DNA of 64,000 nt from Talinum fruticosum. Lineage: Eukaryota; Streptophyta; Magnoliopsida; Caryophyllales; Talinaceae. Location: the NCBI GenBank assembly GCA_021018815.1, contig JAITYX010000003.1, positions 3,768,501 through 3,832,500 on the forward strand. Reading direction: 5' to 3'. Both the position numbers and the translations under genes were made by a program. Below are positions 1-11,856 of this stretch, one piece after another. Under the pieces are notes generated by a model. It was not told where the DNA came from. It made no database searches and saw nothing but the letters and a program-made list of their open reading frames with translations. Each line of letters opens with the position of its first letter. Positions within the stretch are counted from its first letter, which is position 1.

Positions 1-1426
1 AGGTTTTTCGACCTTGAGTAAATTTTAAAATCGAGATCTTGAGACTCGGTGAGCTTCTACTTTAGTTGCTCATTTTCTTTCCTGAGTAACTCGGACTCGG
101 TCTCATTAGTTTGAGCACTAGTCCTGAGTTCTCCGAGTGTGAGTCTCGGTTTTCCAATTCGTTTTTCAAAGAATTCCTCTCGGAAGATATTGACTCAAGT
201 TGTTCTTTGAAATAGGAAGAGTCGAATTGGACTTTTCTTCCAAAGTAAAAATGTATTTAGCTAAATCAACTTTGGAGAATTTGAGGAAGTAATCTATTAC
301 CTCTTGAGGGTTAGTTTCCTCATTGTGCGAGTCCGAGTCCGAGTCGACTCCTTGTCGGCTTCCGAGTCGAAATTGCCATCGGACATTTTGAGTCGTCCGA
401 GTCCTCATCATCTTCGATGAATCCTCATCGCTCCATGTTGCCATCATGGCTTTCTTCTTCTTTCTGTCCCTTTTCCTTTTCGGACGAGTCTTTGACTATG
501 TGGTCTTTGCTTGCCACACTCGAAACACCAGAATTCTTAGATAAACATAACTTTGAAGGAGAAGAAAACTTACCTTTTCTTTCTCTCTTATCTTTCCTGT
601 AGAATTCTTCTTTTGGCCTTTTGTCCCATCTTTTGTGCTTCATCATTCTCTTGAAGCCTCTTGCAATGAGTGCCATGGGATCATCTTCGAGTCGAGGAGC
701 TCAGATTTGCTTCTTTGAATTCCGAGGCTTTAAGTGCAATGTTCCTTTTGGTACTGCCCTCGGCATCCTCCTCTTCTAGATGGATTTCGTGTGTTAGAAG
801 CTTTCCGATGAGCTCATCCGGCTTTAAGAGTGAGAGGTTCCGAGCCTCCTCTATGGCGAGTCACTTTGGGACCCCATCTTTTCTTGGGTAGACTTCGAGT
901 ATCTTTCCGCACATTTCCTCGTGGGAGATCTTCTTACCCAGTGATTTGAGATTGTTGGTAATCTCGATAAATCGAATAAACATCCGAGTGATGTTCTCTT
1001 CGGCTCCATCTTGAAAAGCTCATATTTGTGAAGATATTGACTAATCTTCGCTTGTCGACCTGGCTTGTGCCTTCATAAGTGTTGACCGAGTGTGTCCCAC
1101 ACTTCTTTTGCTGTGTCGCGAGCGGACACCCGATTGTATTCCTCCGAGCTAATGGCGCACATCGGAATGTTCATTGCCTTGAAGTTCTTTACGAACTTCT
1201 ACGCTTTACTGGAGTGAATTCAGCCTTTGTCTTGGGAATGATTCTGAATTCCTCTGTCTTCATTGGAATGTAGTTTCCTTGTCGTATTATTTCCCATACA
1301 TCTTCATCATGATCCATGAGGAAACATTTCATGAGCTTCTTCCGAGTGCCCAAAGTTTGATCCTTTGAATTTTGGTGGCCTGTTGGAAGATCTTCCTTCA
1401 TCGAACTCTCCGGTGTTTTGAGCCAT
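1..1426 (-). pseudogene. Copia gag pseudogene, copy 1
   Basis: The minus-strand ATG at 1426 begins MAQNTGEFDEGRSS, closely matching the gag start of copy 2 at 35073. Downstream pieces match plant Copia gag: a stretch ending DHDEDVWEIIRQGNYIPMK, then a lysine-rich region, then MATWSDEDSS near 447-400. The frame is split by several frameshifts, and the protein could not be made whole from this copy. The region from 165 to 1 continues the gag C-terminal part, matching about 36300-36490 of copy 2. It would form the capsid-like particle that packages element RNA in an intact element. Confidence 0.75.
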
Positions 1427-1471
1427 TTGATCTTTAGACCTTTGGATGGTTAGATCCTTTACGAAAGGCTA

Positions 1472-1483
1472 GGCTCGATACCA
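1472..1483 (-). other. Primer binding site, initiator tRNA-Met type
   Basis: The minus strand reads TGGTATCGAGCC two bases beyond the LTR end. It resembles the usual plant Copia primer site TGGTATCAGAGC but lacks one A. Confidence 0.75.
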
Positions 1484-1485
1484 AT

Positions 1486-3078
1486 TGAAGGTTTGCCCGG
1501 GGAGAGTCCGAGTCACCCTAGAGGGGGTGAATAGGGTGATAGAAGTTTTTCGTGGAAACGTTAGCTCTTTTGTTAACGAAGAGACAGAGACAGGTTACGA
1601 GTCAAACAGTAGGGTCGGAAAAGCTTGGACTCGAAATGCTATCACGAATAAACAAGCAAGTCAAGCGGGAGTAATATGCCTGTCCGAGTCTAGAATGAAC
1701 TCGGAAAGATAACACTTAGAAATTACGTGGAAACCATCCTAGGGCGAGAAAACCACGGACCGTGTCAATCCGGACACGAAGTCAAATCCACTATTTTGAG
1801 TCCACAAAATACCGTGAATCGATCGAACCCGAGTTGCTCCCTTAGACAACTCTATACAAGTTTTCCTAGACTCGAAATTCCCTTATCGGATCTAGTACTT
1901 CCTAGCTGAGATAACCCTTACAGCTAGGGACAACTAAGCTGAGTTAACCCTTACAGACTTAGTCAAGGGACCTTACAGAGAAAGTAAGAAAGTGTTTGTA
2001 ATCGAGTACAAGACCTTACAACTCGGAAAGTAAAGAATTACACAGTGGGAGTTGTAAGTAGAAGATTGAAAATAAATACAATGACTTTGCTCAAGTACGT
2101 GTATTAGCAATGAGTTCGGCTCGTCAATCTTCAAGTCTTGTGAGGTGGCTTCTATATATAGATGACCAGGCAGAGTAGCCGTTATCTTCATCTCGCTAAC
2201 CGAGAGTCCTTTGTGACCGTTGATAGAAGCTTTCTAAGTCACTCGGAAAGTATCCGTTGTAATGTGAACGTTGGACAACGGTTTAACTCTCTTGGAAGTC
2301 CCAAAACCATTGGCGAGTGTCTTGAAGGATAAGGTGGAAACCACCTTTAAGCTTGGCGTTCCAGTTTTCCAGATTTGGAAACAGAGCAGCTCGACACTAT
2401 CTTTTGGGGCTGGAGCGAGAGAAGGTGAAAAGCCATGTCTCGCTGGTGATTTGACGTTACGAGCTAGGTTACTTTTGTGGTTTGAAAAAGGTGTATCCTC
2501 GATTGAATAACCTACAAAAGTAAATCAATTTTGGTTCTCAAAGTATAAAATACTTTGGTCCAAGGTTAGACACGGATAATAAAATAATTATGATGATTAA
2601 ATAACTAATTATCTCGCGTCATAAGACAAGTGGAATTTTCTAAGTCTAATAACAATGGTACTCGGAATTCCATCCGACTTAGTCTAGCGATAGATCAAGT
2701 TCAGTAAAGAATATCGAGTGAGATAACTTGATATAGACTAAGTATGAAACAGACTAGAGGTACCGACTCTAACGAAATAGAGCTTATAATCGAAGTAAGA
2801 TTCCGAGTGAGAAAAGATAAAATACTAGTCTATTTAATCTGCGATAAATCGAGTGATGCTTGGACTCGGAACAGAGAACCAGTTTTCTAAGTCACTTACG
2901 GAAAAGCAAGAAATATAAGAAGTAAAAGTTGTATCACTTAGAGAAGATACCATTTTACTCAAAGAAGTTTATGAGATACGAGAGAATGCCTTGGAATCAA
3001 AACTTTATAAGTATGAGATGGTTATACTCGATTCATTTAATGCAACTCGAAATGCGTTGAGAAGCGTCCGAGTCTTCA
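1486..3078 (-). repeat. LTR of Copia copy 1
   Basis: A 1593-bp LTR. Read on the minus strand it starts TGAAGACTCGG at 3078 and ends with CTTCA at 1486, immediately before the PBS. The same start and end are found in both LTRs of the copy at 33428-43531. No coding content is visible; the short open frames inside it are incidental. Confidence 0.85.
2153..2160 (-). promoter_or_regulatory. TATA box in LTR of Copia copy 1
   Basis: TATATATA on the minus strand, in the context GGTCATCTATATATAGAAG. It occupies the same place as TATAAATA in both LTRs of the other copy (34356 and 42865). It is the probable core promoter for the genomic RNA. Confidence 0.6.
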
Positions 3079-3740
3079 AGGAAGTAGCAAAAGGACTAAT
3101 GTGGTCAATAGCAGAGAAGTTAGCCGTCAAGTTGATTTCTCAAATTGGTCTATTCCAAAACAAAAGATAGAAACCATCTATCAAATAGGCAAGTTTGATT
3201 TCAATACTGCTTTTTCAATAAAAGATCACGAAGAAACCTTCAGCTTAGATGAAGAGTTTCAAACTATTAAATTATTATCAAATATTTCTATTAACAAATA
3301 TAAAGAAAAACATAGATATATTCATTTTGGTATGATTCAAATAGCACGCAAGCCATTAACAAGATTACGATTAGATTGTCCTATATTCATGGCATTAAGA
3401 GACAATAGATTAATTAGATATCAAGATTCTGTTATTAGCTATGATTCAAACCAATACTTGTAATGGTCCAATTTATTTCAATGGTTGTCCAAACTTTTCG
3501 GTTGATCTAAATGATCCTCGGATCATGGACACATTAATTTTAGATATTCATATGCAAAGTAATTCAAAAGTATTATTTAGGGAATTATTAAGAAATTTCG
3601 CTATTACTTATAGAGTTTATTTCAAGCTTTTATCTTCTCAATTAAATCCAAAGTGTTTATTAAAGCCTACTTTAGACGAAACAATATTATTAAAAATTGA
3701 ATCGAAAATACTTCAAGTTTTACTCCTAAGTTATTAAAGT
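3079..3740 (+). pseudogene. Caulimovirid movement protein, copy 1 (5' truncated)
   Basis: This codes the movement-protein domain that in caulimovirids forms tubules through plasmodesmata. The frame from about 3089 contains IETIYQIGKF, then KPLTRL and LDCPIFMALRDNRLI, which recur in all three copies. A one-base insertion near 3432, compared with the copy at 14540, shifts the frame, and the remainder (NTCNGPIYFNGCPNFS onward) is in another frame to about 3737. The start is missing because Copia copy 1 inserted at 3078/3079. Confidence 0.75.
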
Positions 3741-4960
3741 GGAATGAAATAACAATTCCTCAAGAGTTTATTATTCAAAATATTAGTCCCCCTAAGAATA
3801 TTGCTCAAAGAAATATTCAACAAGTTATTGAAGAGCCGGATGACAGAGTATTAATAAGATTCAATTCTATTAATGAAAGATCCTTTTCTTCAAGGCTTTC
3901 AGAGAAAAGAGATCTTCCTAGATCTTCTTTCTCCATGCCTTCAAGAACTACTAATTATGATTATCTAAAAGATAATCAAGTAGATGATTCACTTCCTTCT
4001 TCCTCAAAGATTTATTACAAATCACCAATAGTTGAGCCAGTTGAAGAAGATAGTTCTTCAATAGGTTCACCCACTCATTCCGTTATGCAACCTCCTTCTT
4101 ACTCCTCAATTAATGTTATTACGTAACCCTTTACAATAGATAAAGATTATTTAAGAAGAGATTTTGAGTCAATAGAAAATAGAGATAAAAAACAATAGTT
4201 TTTATCTCATTTTGATCAAAAGGCTCAAGCATGCATTAGGCAAGAATGGTATTCATTAATGGAAAGATTAGGATGTAATATTCTATTCTTTACATGGTGG
4301 ACCATCTTTGCTCAAGAAAATAAACTTCCAGATCCGCATAGTATTAAAGAGATTAATACTAATATAGATCTTAGCAAAAAATAGACTTTAAAAAATGGAG
4401 AAATTGTTGTATCAATAACTCCTCCTTTGCAAGAGATTTTGATCCCTATGGATCAAGGTCATATACCAGCTTCCCCATTCAAAGTAGGAAGAAAAGATTT
4501 AGATAACTCTCAAGTAGAGCTAAATGATATTAAAAAGATTTATCATCAAAATAATTATACTAATGAAGTTTTACACACAGTCTCTCAACAGGTCAATATG
4601 GTTCCTACTCTTATTAAGGACCCTTCGTTAAAAAAGAACGAATCAAAAGAAACAATTTAATAATAATAAAATAAATATTTTTAATATTACTCCTAAGAAA
4701 AATATTTTAAAGAAAACTACTAATAAATCCACTTGCTTTAAGTGTAGAAAACCAGGTCATTATGCAAAGAATTGCAAGGAAAAAGAAAAATTAAATAAGA
4801 TATGTGAAGATAATCAAGAGATTAAAGAAAAAATTATTTCATTATTCGAACTCAAAAATACTCCAGTCAACTCCGAATCTTCCGACTCGAAGATAATAAT
4901 CTTTATGAGTTAGATAGTGATTCAAGTAATTATTCTTCAGGAAATGAGTCTTCAAGAATT
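3741..4960 (+). pseudogene. Caulimovirid coat protein region with CCHC knuckle, copy 1
   Basis: Ser/Pro-rich linker followed by a capsid-type segment and a basic C-terminal part with an intact zinc knuckle C-X2-C-X4-H-X4-C at 4734-4775. The knuckle is the nucleic-acid-binding hallmark of caulimovirid coat proteins. The frame is broken: there is an in-frame TAG near 4383 where copy 3 has TGG, plus other stops. The CAA codon after the WWTIFA segment is intact here but is TAA in the other two copies. The region ends in an acidic Ser/Asp-rich stretch. Confidence 0.75.
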
Positions 4961-5830
4961 TGTTACAAATGTATTAATATGATCAATACGACTAAAAATG
5001 AAAAAGAATTTTTATTAGATTTAATAGAACAAATTCAAGATCCTGAATTAAGAAAAGAATATTTAGAAAAACTCAAAGGCATTCTAATAAAGGAAGATTT
5101 ATTAAAGACTACTCCTCCAGGTTTAAGTATCAATAAAATATTTGAAAAATATGATACTCCAAATATTTTAAAGGTAGTTAATATTCAAGACTTAAAAATG
5201 GAAATTAATAATCTTAAAGAATAAATTAAAGAAATTAATCAAAATTTGTGTTCACTCCAAACTAAAGATTTAGAGATAGAAACAAGAATATCATTAATAG
5301 AAAATATGTCAAGTAGTCCAGCTTATTAATGAAGATACTCCAAGTTCTTCTAATCAACAATTCATTTCAACAACTAACCATATAAATTATCAAAAATGGT
5401 ATATTCATATCAATTTGAAAATTAATGATAACTATGAATTCAATACTATTACTTTACTTGATAGTGGAGCATATCAAAATTGTATTAAAGAAGGTCTAAT
5501 TCCATCAATTTATTATGAAAAAACTAAAGAGCACCTCCATAGTGCTAATGGAATGGCGTTACAGATTCAATACAAATTATCAAATGTTTATGTCTCGTAA
5601 TCAAGGCTATTGTTTCAAGAATACTTTTATCCTTGTAAAAGACATAGGTCAAGAAGTCATTCTAGGTACTCCTTTTGTCACTCAAATTTCTCCTTTCAAA
5701 GTCGATCAAATTGGTATACATACGTAAATTCTAGGAAAAATTATTTCTTTCAAATTTATCTCTCCCATCCGTGCGAAAGATTTATCTTTACTCCAAGAAT
5801 CTACTATAATCAAACAAATAAATTTTATTG
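4961..5830 (+). pseudogene. Coiled-coil spacer and aspartic protease, copy 1
   Basis: The first part (4979-5224) is a Lys/Glu/Leu-rich segment with heptad-like spacing, likely a coiled coil between coat protein and protease. It is conserved nearly unchanged in all three copies. The protease follows with active-site motif LLDSGA at about 5457-5475 and continues to about 5730 with the conserved GQEVILGTPF segment. In an intact virus the protease would cut the polyprotein. A frameshift near 5598 and a stop near 5727 break it. Confidence 0.7.
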
Positions 5831-5849
5831 ATAAAAAAAGCAACAAATT

Positions 5850-7345
5850 AGTTTCTTACAAAAAGAAATTACTTATAAAAGAATCGAAGAAAAATTACAA
5901 CAACCCTTTATCCAAAACAAAATAAAAGAATTACAAAATCTATTTCACAAAAGAAGTTTGTTCCGATCTTCCCAATGCTTTCCGGGAAAGAAAAAACATA
6001 TGGTTACACTCCCTTATGAAAAAGATTTTTCAGAAAGTAAAATTCCTACTAAAGCTCGACCTATTCAAATGAACAAAGAACTTTTAGAATTTTGTAAAAA
6101 GAAATTCAATCACTTTTAGATAAAAAATTAATAAGGTCCTCTAAGTCTCCTTGGAGTTGTGCAGCCTTCTATGTCAATAATCAAGCGTAAAAGGAACGTG
6201 GAGTTCCTCGCTTAGTTATTAATTATAAACCGTTAAATAAAGTCTTACAATGGATTAGATATCCCATTCCTAATAAACGAGATTTACTCAATAGACTTTA
6301 TGAAGAAAAAGTATTTTCAAAATTTGATATGAAAAGTGGCTTTTGGCAAGTCCAAATAGCTGATCAAGATCGTTATAAAACAACCTGTACTCGTTTCTTT
6401 TGGGCATTATGAATGGAATGTAATACCTTTTGGATTAAAAAATGCTCCCTCAAAATTATTAATGATATTTTTAATCCTTACACTCAATTTACAATAGTTT
6501 ATATTGATGATGTTTTAGTCTATTCTAATAGTATTGAGCAACACTTCAAACATTTACAAACCTTTTTGCATATAATAAAGAAAAATGGTTTAGTTGTTTC
6601 TACTTCTAAAATGAAATTATTCCAGCACAAAAATAAGGTTTTTAGGACATGACATCTATCAAGGAACTATTAAACCAATTACTAGAGCCATTGAATTTGC
6701 GGATAAATTTTCAGATGAATTAAAAATAAAACTCAACTACAGATGTTTTTAGGATGTCTTAATTATGTGTCCGATTTCTTTCCAAAATTAAGACAAATTT
6801 GTCAGCCTCTTTATAGGAGACTACGCAATAACCTACCTCCGTGGTCGGATGAACATACTCAAATAGTATGCCTTCTTAAACAAAAGGTCAATTCTTTACC
6901 GTGTCTAGGTATTCCTCACCCAAATGCATTCATGATAGTTGAAACAGACGCATCCGAATTAGGATATGGTGGTATATTAAAACAAAAGATGAATACGACT
7001 TCCAAACAAACTCAACTCGATTAGATACCATTCAGGGATTTGGAACCAAACCTAGAAAAATTATTCAACCATTAAAAAGAAGTTTTATCAATCGCTTTAT
7101 GCATTTCAAAATTTCAAGATGACTTATTTAATAAAAAATTCCTTCTTCGTATTGATTGCAAATCCGCAAAAGAAATCATTACTAAAGATGTTCAAAATCT
7201 TGTTTCCAAACAAATATTTGCTCGTCGTCAAGCAATTTTATCCTGTTTTGATTTTGATATAGAATTTATTAAAGGAGAAAATAATTCCCTACCTGATTTT
7301 TTAACAAGAGAATTTCTTCAAGGATCTTCTAGCTCTCAAACTTGA
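5850..7345 (+). pseudogene. Reverse transcriptase-RNase H, copy 1
   Basis: RT motifs in order: a KPLNKVLQWIRYPIPNKRDL segment near 6230, KFDMKSGFWQVQI near 6320-6360, and the catalytic YIDD at 6500-6511. RNase H follows with VETDASELGYGGIL near 6940-6985 and an IDCKSAKEI segment near 7150, ending at a TGA at 7343-7345. The region just before YIDD is rearranged by frameshifts, so the usual PFGLKNAP segment is garbled. Several stops are present. The intact enzyme would copy pregenomic RNA into DNA. Confidence 0.8.
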
Positions 7346-7420
7346 TTCAGCCAAGTATCATCTTCAATCATTCAACTTTATACTTCAATTATCGGTATTT
7401 AACCCCATGAAGCTTCTATT

Positions 7421-7697
7421 CCATCAAAATTTGGATTCCCTTGGATCCTTTGTTGATCCTTCTCAATTACTCAATATTACAAGCTTCCTGCATCTTACTC
7501 ACTAGTAAGAGAATTCAAGATTAAATGGTGGGAAAGATTCAATTTCAAAACCGCTTTAGGAATAAAGACAACTCCACCAACTCAACCAAGCATCTCCTAC
7601 TCCACAAAAAAAAAAAAAAAGATGCAAGCTCAAAAGGTAAAGAAAAGGTTCAAGAAGATGAGATCCAACTACTCAAGAAGGAGATAATGTTACTCAA
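7421..7697 (+). pseudogene. Short 3' ORF remnant after RNase H, copy 1
   Basis: About 75 bases after the RNase H stop begins text translating KFGFPWI, followed by a Trp-rich segment with IKWWERFNFKTALGIK and a charged Lys/Glu C-terminus. The same block follows RNase H in copy 3 at about 18570-18940. An A15 run sits at about 7605-7620. I know no biochemical function for it. The block stops abruptly at about 7697, where the sequence joins the minus copy. Confidence 0.6.
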
Positions 7698-8400
7698 GAT
7701 AAACCATTCATAGAACCAGATGGGGAATTGAAAGTCGGTTCTTGTATCGAAACGAGATAAACCAGGAATGATTGAATGGTCCGTAGAAAATGTGTAATAC
7801 CAGGCTCTTTCATAATCAACATAATTATAACCTGGTGGGTTGACTGGTTGAGAAAAGGATTTGATTGTATATTTGTCACCGAATTCTTTAATAGTGAGGA
7901 TCTTGAGAATTCGTAACTTGGAATAAGCTATTTGGTTTCTATTGGTTTTATCTCGAAACATGTTCAATAAGAGCAGATTTTGAATCAACTAAAATAAATT
8001 CGTAAAAAGTTCTAGTTTTGAGTGGGTTATCATTAATAAAGAAACATTCAGGTATGAATGTGCTTTTGACAAACTCATTGAGTGTAGAAAGGTTTTGCGG
8101 TTGCCTAAACTTGGTGTAGGCAACATGTTCTTTGTTTGGTTTTGTAAAATATTTTGAAGCAAAAGAAGGACTCAAAATTGATGGTTTTTGAAATTTTGAA
8201 GAAACTTGTGCATATGAAAGAGGGGGAAATCTTGGCGCTGTAGGACTTGAAATGCATTTGTTGTTGGAATCGAAATTTGAGAAGGAGTAATGGGCTTGAT
8301 CGCATAATGATGAGGGGTTTGAATATTTCTTTCTTTGTCTTGACTTATATTGATAACTGAAAAGAAAGAATTTTTGTTAAGAAGCATATTAATAAAAGAA
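7698..8400 (-). pseudogene. Unique C-terminal domain of the RT-less viral copy (copy 2)
   Basis: Directly after the protease, this copy does not enter RT. Instead the minus strand codes a different block, in shifted frames, with segments such as YEFILVDSKSALIEHV, NPPGYNYVDYERAWYYTF and FPIWFYEWF. The aromatic-rich style resembles the Trp-rich 3' ORF of the plus copies. I infer it is the N-terminal part of that second ORF, which the plus copies lack. It is truncated at 7698 by the tail-to-tail junction. No catalytic motif is visible. It may be a florendovirus-type second ORF; the function is unknown. Confidence 0.6.
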
Positions 8401-8938
8401 TGCTTTTTAAAAGATAAATCTTTTGAAAGCATGGAATATATAAATTTGAATGAAATACATTTTCCATGAATTTGTGTATGAATACCAAATTGATCAACTT
8501 GAAAGGGATAAATCTTGGTAATGAATGGGGTACCTAATATGACTTCTTGACCTATATCCCTGAGTAGGACAAAGTTGTTCTTGAAATAATATCCTTGGTT
8601 ACGGACATAAACATTTGATAATTTGTATTGAATTTGGAACGCCATTCCATTAGCACTATGGAGGCGCTCTTTAGTTTTTTCATAATAAATTGATGGAATT
8701 AGACCTTCTTTAATACAATTTTGATCTCGCTCTACTATCAAGTAAAGCAATAGTATTGAATTCATAGTTATCATTAATTTTCAAATTGATATGAATATAC
8801 CATTTTTGATAATTTATATGGTTAATTGTTGAAATGAATTGTTGATTAGAAGAACTTGGAATATCTTCATTAATAACAGGACTACTTGACATATTTTCTA
8901 TTAATGATATTCTTGTTTCTAACTCTAAATCTTTAGTT
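8400..8938 (-). pseudogene. Aspartic protease region, copy 2 (active site damaged)
   Basis: The protease domain is homologous to those at 5400-5730 and 16580-16960, including a GQEVILGTPF segment near 8530-8560. The active-site motif near 8740 reads DSRA instead of DSGA and is followed by a one-base insertion that shifts the frame. Homology to the RT-bearing copies fades after an SFKF segment near 8450, where the copy-2-specific sequence begins. The domain is cut from its upstream part by the solo LTR at 8944. Confidence 0.7.
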
Positions 8939-8943
8939 TGGAG

Positions 8944-11851
8944 TGTAACACCCCTAGACCCACCCTAGGAGTATTACATGTTAGGGTTCCCCGAGAGGAA
9001 CCCCTAAGGCCGCTTAAGATCTCAACTTGGGGTTAATAACCCTTTCTTGGATTGGCGGAAGCATAATTCTAGGTTTTCGAAGGTTTTTCTGGAAATTTCG
9101 GCAGAGTTTCCTCCGTAAGCTGGCTAAACCCATAGGCTTAAAGCCCTAACCCTGCACGAAACACAATCTTAAACTCAACGAGCCACACGCTTGGAGAAAC
9201 ACAACACAACTCAACGAGCCACACGCTCGGAGTATTCACATAGGGATTTTACATTCATAATCAAAACTTAAGTTCACATACAACGAGTCTTTACAACATC
9301 TTTATAAACAAAAGACAGAAAAACATGCAGTAAGTCCGACATCTCCTATTCGTCTCGCTATTTCCAAAAGCCAAAGGCAACTCCCGCCGGTCTTAACTTC
9401 GTGCTCGAAATGTTGGTGAGGTCATGAGCTCACTAGCCCAGTGAATAACCCAAACCCAACCCCGAGTTTCACTTTGCACATTAATTCATTAACAAACACA
9501 TGTAAGTTCTCAATTCATTCATAACATGCGATTCGGATCAAATAAGCTTAAGACATGCGAGATTCTAAACTTACCAACTTGCAGAGAGACATAATGACAT
9601 CATTTGCTTATGAATTCAATCAAACATGCTTCATTCATCTTTCTACGCAAGTAAGTCATAGAATCATTCATCATGCGAATCATTCATCACGTAAATCATA
9701 TCTTAGTTCTTATCGCATTCATTTCTTACGAAAATAGGATTCGTTCTTCTTCTTATTCTTCTTCTTGAGTTCAATCATGCATTTCATAAATCATCGATTC
9801 GTTCTTTCTTGTTCGATATGCACGATCATTCGTTTCTTCATATCATAATTCTTTTAAGTCTTCTTAGTTTCGAATGGAAAGAAGATTTATGTTCCGCTCT
9901 AAAGACCCAGTTCTTGGAGCCAAAACAATTCGTGGGCTCGGTTCACGAAGGCATACAATTCGTGGCCTCGAGGCAGCCTCCCATCCCTAAAGGACGCATA
10001 CTCGTCAATAATTCTTGGAAGCAATTCAATTCGTGGCTTCGGGTTGACGAGACACTTCTATGGCCATAACTTCAGAGGGTTCTTTAATTCGTGGGGTCTT
10101 AGATCAATAACACAATCCTTTCTCCCTTCTTTAGTTCTTTATGTTTCTTATCTTCTTATTACTTATACATAAGATATACTTAATTCATATAATTCATGCT
10201 TAGCACGTTCGTGCGTAACTTCTTCAAAACAAGCAATTCACATAAGCAAGTTCTAACTCAAGTACAATTGATTCATTTCACATACGCATGCTTATGTCAT
10301 TTATAATCGATCTAATTCGGGATAAACACATAATCACATAAACATGTCAAATAGGATTCCTAATCAACGAACTCATCGTTTTCATGATCGCGTATTATCG
10401 CGTATAACTGGTTTATGGTTCTATATCCTTTCTTAATCGATATATATCTTTTAATCTAGCCACATAACTTCTTAAATCTCAGTTCTTAATTCAGTTACTC
10501 ACTTAGTTCCGATTTAGCCCAAAACAGCACATTTTCACTTAAAATTGCATATCTCCCAATGTACTCATCCAATGCATACCAAATTTTACAGGAAATTTCC
10601 ATAAATTGCCACAAAGCTGCAGTAAAAATTACAGGAAATTTAGGCTACACATGAACTCACTGAAATTCGGACAGCATGCTTAATTCATAGAAATCTGCAC
10701 ATGAATCATGAAATTCAATTCCCGATTTTTCTCAATAATTCTGTTCAAGCTAACTTCCTTAAATTCTCAATCACACAGCTCCATAATCATGCTCAACAAT
10801 GCTCAAATATCATTAAATTCATATACTAGGCATAAATCGCAACATGCTTTTCAATTCATGAGTTTCTAGTTTCTTCAATTTAAGCCTCTAACTTCTTCAA
10901 TGAACTTAGGGTTTCCAATTTCATGGATCAATTTTGAGTTCAAGCCACCTAATTCATTTTAATTCTTGAGGATGAATTCAGATTACTCACTTTAGATTCT
11001 TAGAGGTTCTAAGAATTTTAGTTCTGGAAGGATTGAATTTCGATTTCGAATTGGGTTTTGCTTCCTCTCCTTCCTCCTTTCGCTGCCCTCGTTTCTGGTT
11101 TTGCTCCTTCTTTCTTTTGCTCTCTCTTTCCTTTCTTCTTCGTTCGCCACCTGTCCTCAGCCTGCCGTGCTCGCCGGTTGCTCGGTTTCCGGCATTCCTC
11201 TCGTTCCCGCTCCCGCTCGCTCTTCCTCTCTCTCCGTGCGTTCGCTCCCTCTTGCTTTCCCGTTCCTCTATCTCTCGCTTCTTTCGTTCCCCTGTCTTCT
11301 TTTGTTCTGCTCAGCCTCCCAAGCCCGAGCTCTCCCTTGCCCACCGGCAGCGACGCCTTGCCGTTCAGGCGGCCACCGGCCTCTCTCGCTCTCCCCTGCT
11401 CCCTCTCTCGCTCTCCCCTGCTCCCTCTCTCGCTCTCCCCTATTTCTGCTTTCATGTTCTTTTCTTTCCTCGCTTCGCTTTTGCTTCTTCGTTCCTCCCC
11501 TTTTGTTCTCAATCCTAATTTCTCTCTCCTAATTTCCTTATTCCACCTCATGAGCTTTGCTTGCTCCTTTCAATTGGACCCCTCTCTCTTTTCGCTTAAT
11601 TCCTTGCCGACTTCCCCCTCAATGCCAGCCAATTCATCCATTTCTCATTCCCTTTTCTTTTTATTTTAATTGGGCCCAACTAGCTTTACAAGGCCCAATT
11701 TAGTTAGCCCACGCTCGGGTTCGGTTCTCGGGTTTTAATTTCGACTCGGAAGAATTCTAATTCACTTAATTTAATAATTTCGAATCTTTCACTTAACTTT
11801 TAATAATTTAATTCACTAGCAAGTAAACACCTGAAATTTCGGGGTCTCACA
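8944..11851. mobile_element. Solo LTR, Ty3/Gypsy-type, about 2.9 kb
   Basis: It starts TGTAACACCCC and ends GGGGTCTCACA, and is flanked by the 5-bp duplication TGGAG (8939-8943 and 11852-11856). Removing it and one duplication restores continuous viral sequence. No gag, pol, primer site or second LTR is inside, so it is a solo LTR left by LTR recombination. The terminal 11 bases form an imperfect inverted repeat. A pyrimidine-rich, GC-richer block at about 11050-11500 produces long meaningless open frames. A related LTR begins near 61440. Gypsy assignment is by general resemblance (ends and length), without internal proof. Confidence 0.8.
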
Positions 11852-11856
11852 TGGAG

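Larger units (their letters stand above)
1..3078 (-). mobile_element. Ty1/Copia (Sirevirus-like) element, copy 1, cut by window edge
   Basis: On the minus strand this reads LTR, primer binding site, then gag, running off the window at position 1. It is the same family as the complete element at 33428-43531, with matching LTR text, PBS and gag. The element's 5' border at 3078 abuts viral sequence. The viral text resumes with AGGAAGTAGCAA at 3079, matching the uninterrupted viral copy at about 14200, so the element inserted into the viral movement-protein region. Its other LTR and its target duplication lie outside the window. Sirevirus assignment is inferred from the long LTR and the layout of the complete copy. 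Confidence 0.85.

Noticed and set aside
11018..11669. Overlapping long open frames on both strands (up to 203 codons)
   Set aside because: They lie in a CT/GC-rich block of the solo LTR. All frames are open at once and the translations are Ser/Leu/Pro or Arg/Glu low complexity.
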